Shown: one piece after another, positions 7,414 through 7,513 of the stretch | How the letters are laid out: every line of letters starts with the position of its first letter | How positions within the stretch are numbered: the first letter of the stretch is position 1 | Assembly (NCBI GenBank): GCA_019412865.1 | Contig: DXOJ01000202.1 | Coordinates: 1-7,513 of the forward strand | Origin: Bacteroides sp. | GTDB lineage: Bacteria; Bacteroidota; Bacteroidia; Bacteroidales; Bacteroidaceae | Length of the DNA stretch: 7,513 nucleotides | Reading direction: 5' to 3' | Translations under genes and position numbers: made by a program | The notes under the pieces: model-generated | The model's database searches: none | Seen by the model: the letters and a program-made list of their open reading frames with translations, nothing else | Told to the model about the DNA's origin: nothing

Positions 7414-7513
7414 AAATACACAACTATTTGGTTTATTTTCTTTTTTATTAAGAGTTGGTATGAGCGGAAACTCATACAAGACTCATTCCTAACTTCGGAT
7501 AATGGGCAAATTA
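7414..7513 (-). promoter_or_regulatory. Leader/upstream region of the SusC-like gene (truncated by window edge)
   Basis: About 100 bp upstream of the ATG at 7413, read on the minus strand. The 27 bases before the ATG are A/T-rich with no purine-rich Shine-Dalgarno box, as usual in Bacteroidota, where AT-rich unstructured leaders favour translation. Further upstream is a short hairpin (7458-7477) and a direct repeat. I do not find a full Bacteroides housekeeping promoter (TTTG then about 19-21 bp then TAnnTTTG) inside the window. An ECF-type promoter, suggested by the STN domain of the downstream transporter, could lie here or beyond 7513. This is inference from position. Confidence 0.4.
7458..7477 (-). 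repeat. Perfect 7-bp inverted repeat (hairpin) in the leader of the SusC-like gene
   Basis: On the minus strand GTATGAG (7471-7477) is followed by a 6-base loop TTTCCG and CTCATAC (7458-7464). A T-G pair could extend the stem by one, leaving a UUCC loop. No T-run follows on either strand, so it is not an intrinsic terminator. It sits 44 bp upstream of the ATG and could be an operator half-site pair or an mRNA leader stem. The ATGAGT part of the left arm is repeated once more upstream (7481-7486), 11 bp apart start to start. The role is unknown and a short palindrome like this may be chance. Confidence 0.45.

Noticed and set aside
7414..7479. Alternative TTG start at 7479 that would lengthen the SusC-like protein by 22 residues
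   Set aside because: The extension would precede a normal signal peptide and overlaps a hairpin; the ATG at 7413 gives a proper signal peptide behind an AT-rich leader.
1..7513. CRISPR array, tRNA/rRNA, insertion sequence or phage elements
   Set aside because: No spaced repeat series, tRNA-like cloverleaf, transposase motif or terminal inverted repeats were seen; nearly all of the window is occupied by the four genes.

Overview
The window looks like part of a Bacteroides-type genome (order Bacteroidales). It is AT-rich, its coding sequences lack recognisable Shine-Dalgarno boxes, and it carries an adjacent SusC-like/SusD-like pair, the hallmark of a polysaccharide utilization locus (PUL). 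All four supported genes lie on the minus strand, so transcription runs from the right edge (7513) to the left. The gaps between genes are only 12, 24 and 12 bp, so a single operon is very likely.

In transcription order: (1) 7414-7513, leader DNA with a short perfect hairpin and a spaced direct repeat, truncated by the window edge. (2) 4066-7413, a SusC/RagA-type TonB-dependent outer-membrane transporter with an extra N-terminal STN domain, which points to ECF-sigma/anti-sigma control from genes probably just outside the window. (3) 2560-4053, its SusD/RagB-like surface glycan-binding lipoprotein. (4) 1021-2535, a secreted type I (S1) sulfatase with a serine-type formylglycine motif. (5) 43-1008, a lipoprotein of about 320 aa resembling the uncharacterised DUF6528-type, propeller-like proteins, probably surface-exposed. 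The last 42 bp are non-coding as far as can be seen.

The likely common job is capture and import of a sulfated glycan or glycoconjugate: the SusD-like lid binds it, the SusC-like barrel imports it using TonB energy, and the sulfatase would remove sulfate in the periplasm. No glycoside hydrolase or polysaccharide lyase is recognisable here, although the locus may continue past either edge.

The most notable observations are in the two downstream genes. The sulfatase keeps its formylglycine serine, the following Arg, the first two metal Asp residues, a His and a later Lys. However, the GKW(H/G)LG segment that normally carries an active-site Lys reads GTWCLG, and the usual Asp-Asn metal pair reads Asp-Asp, so it may be catalytically altered. 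The DUF6528-like lipoprotein has no known activity, and four His residues in family-like motifs make it a candidate for an undescribed binding or enzymatic role in sulfated glycan use.
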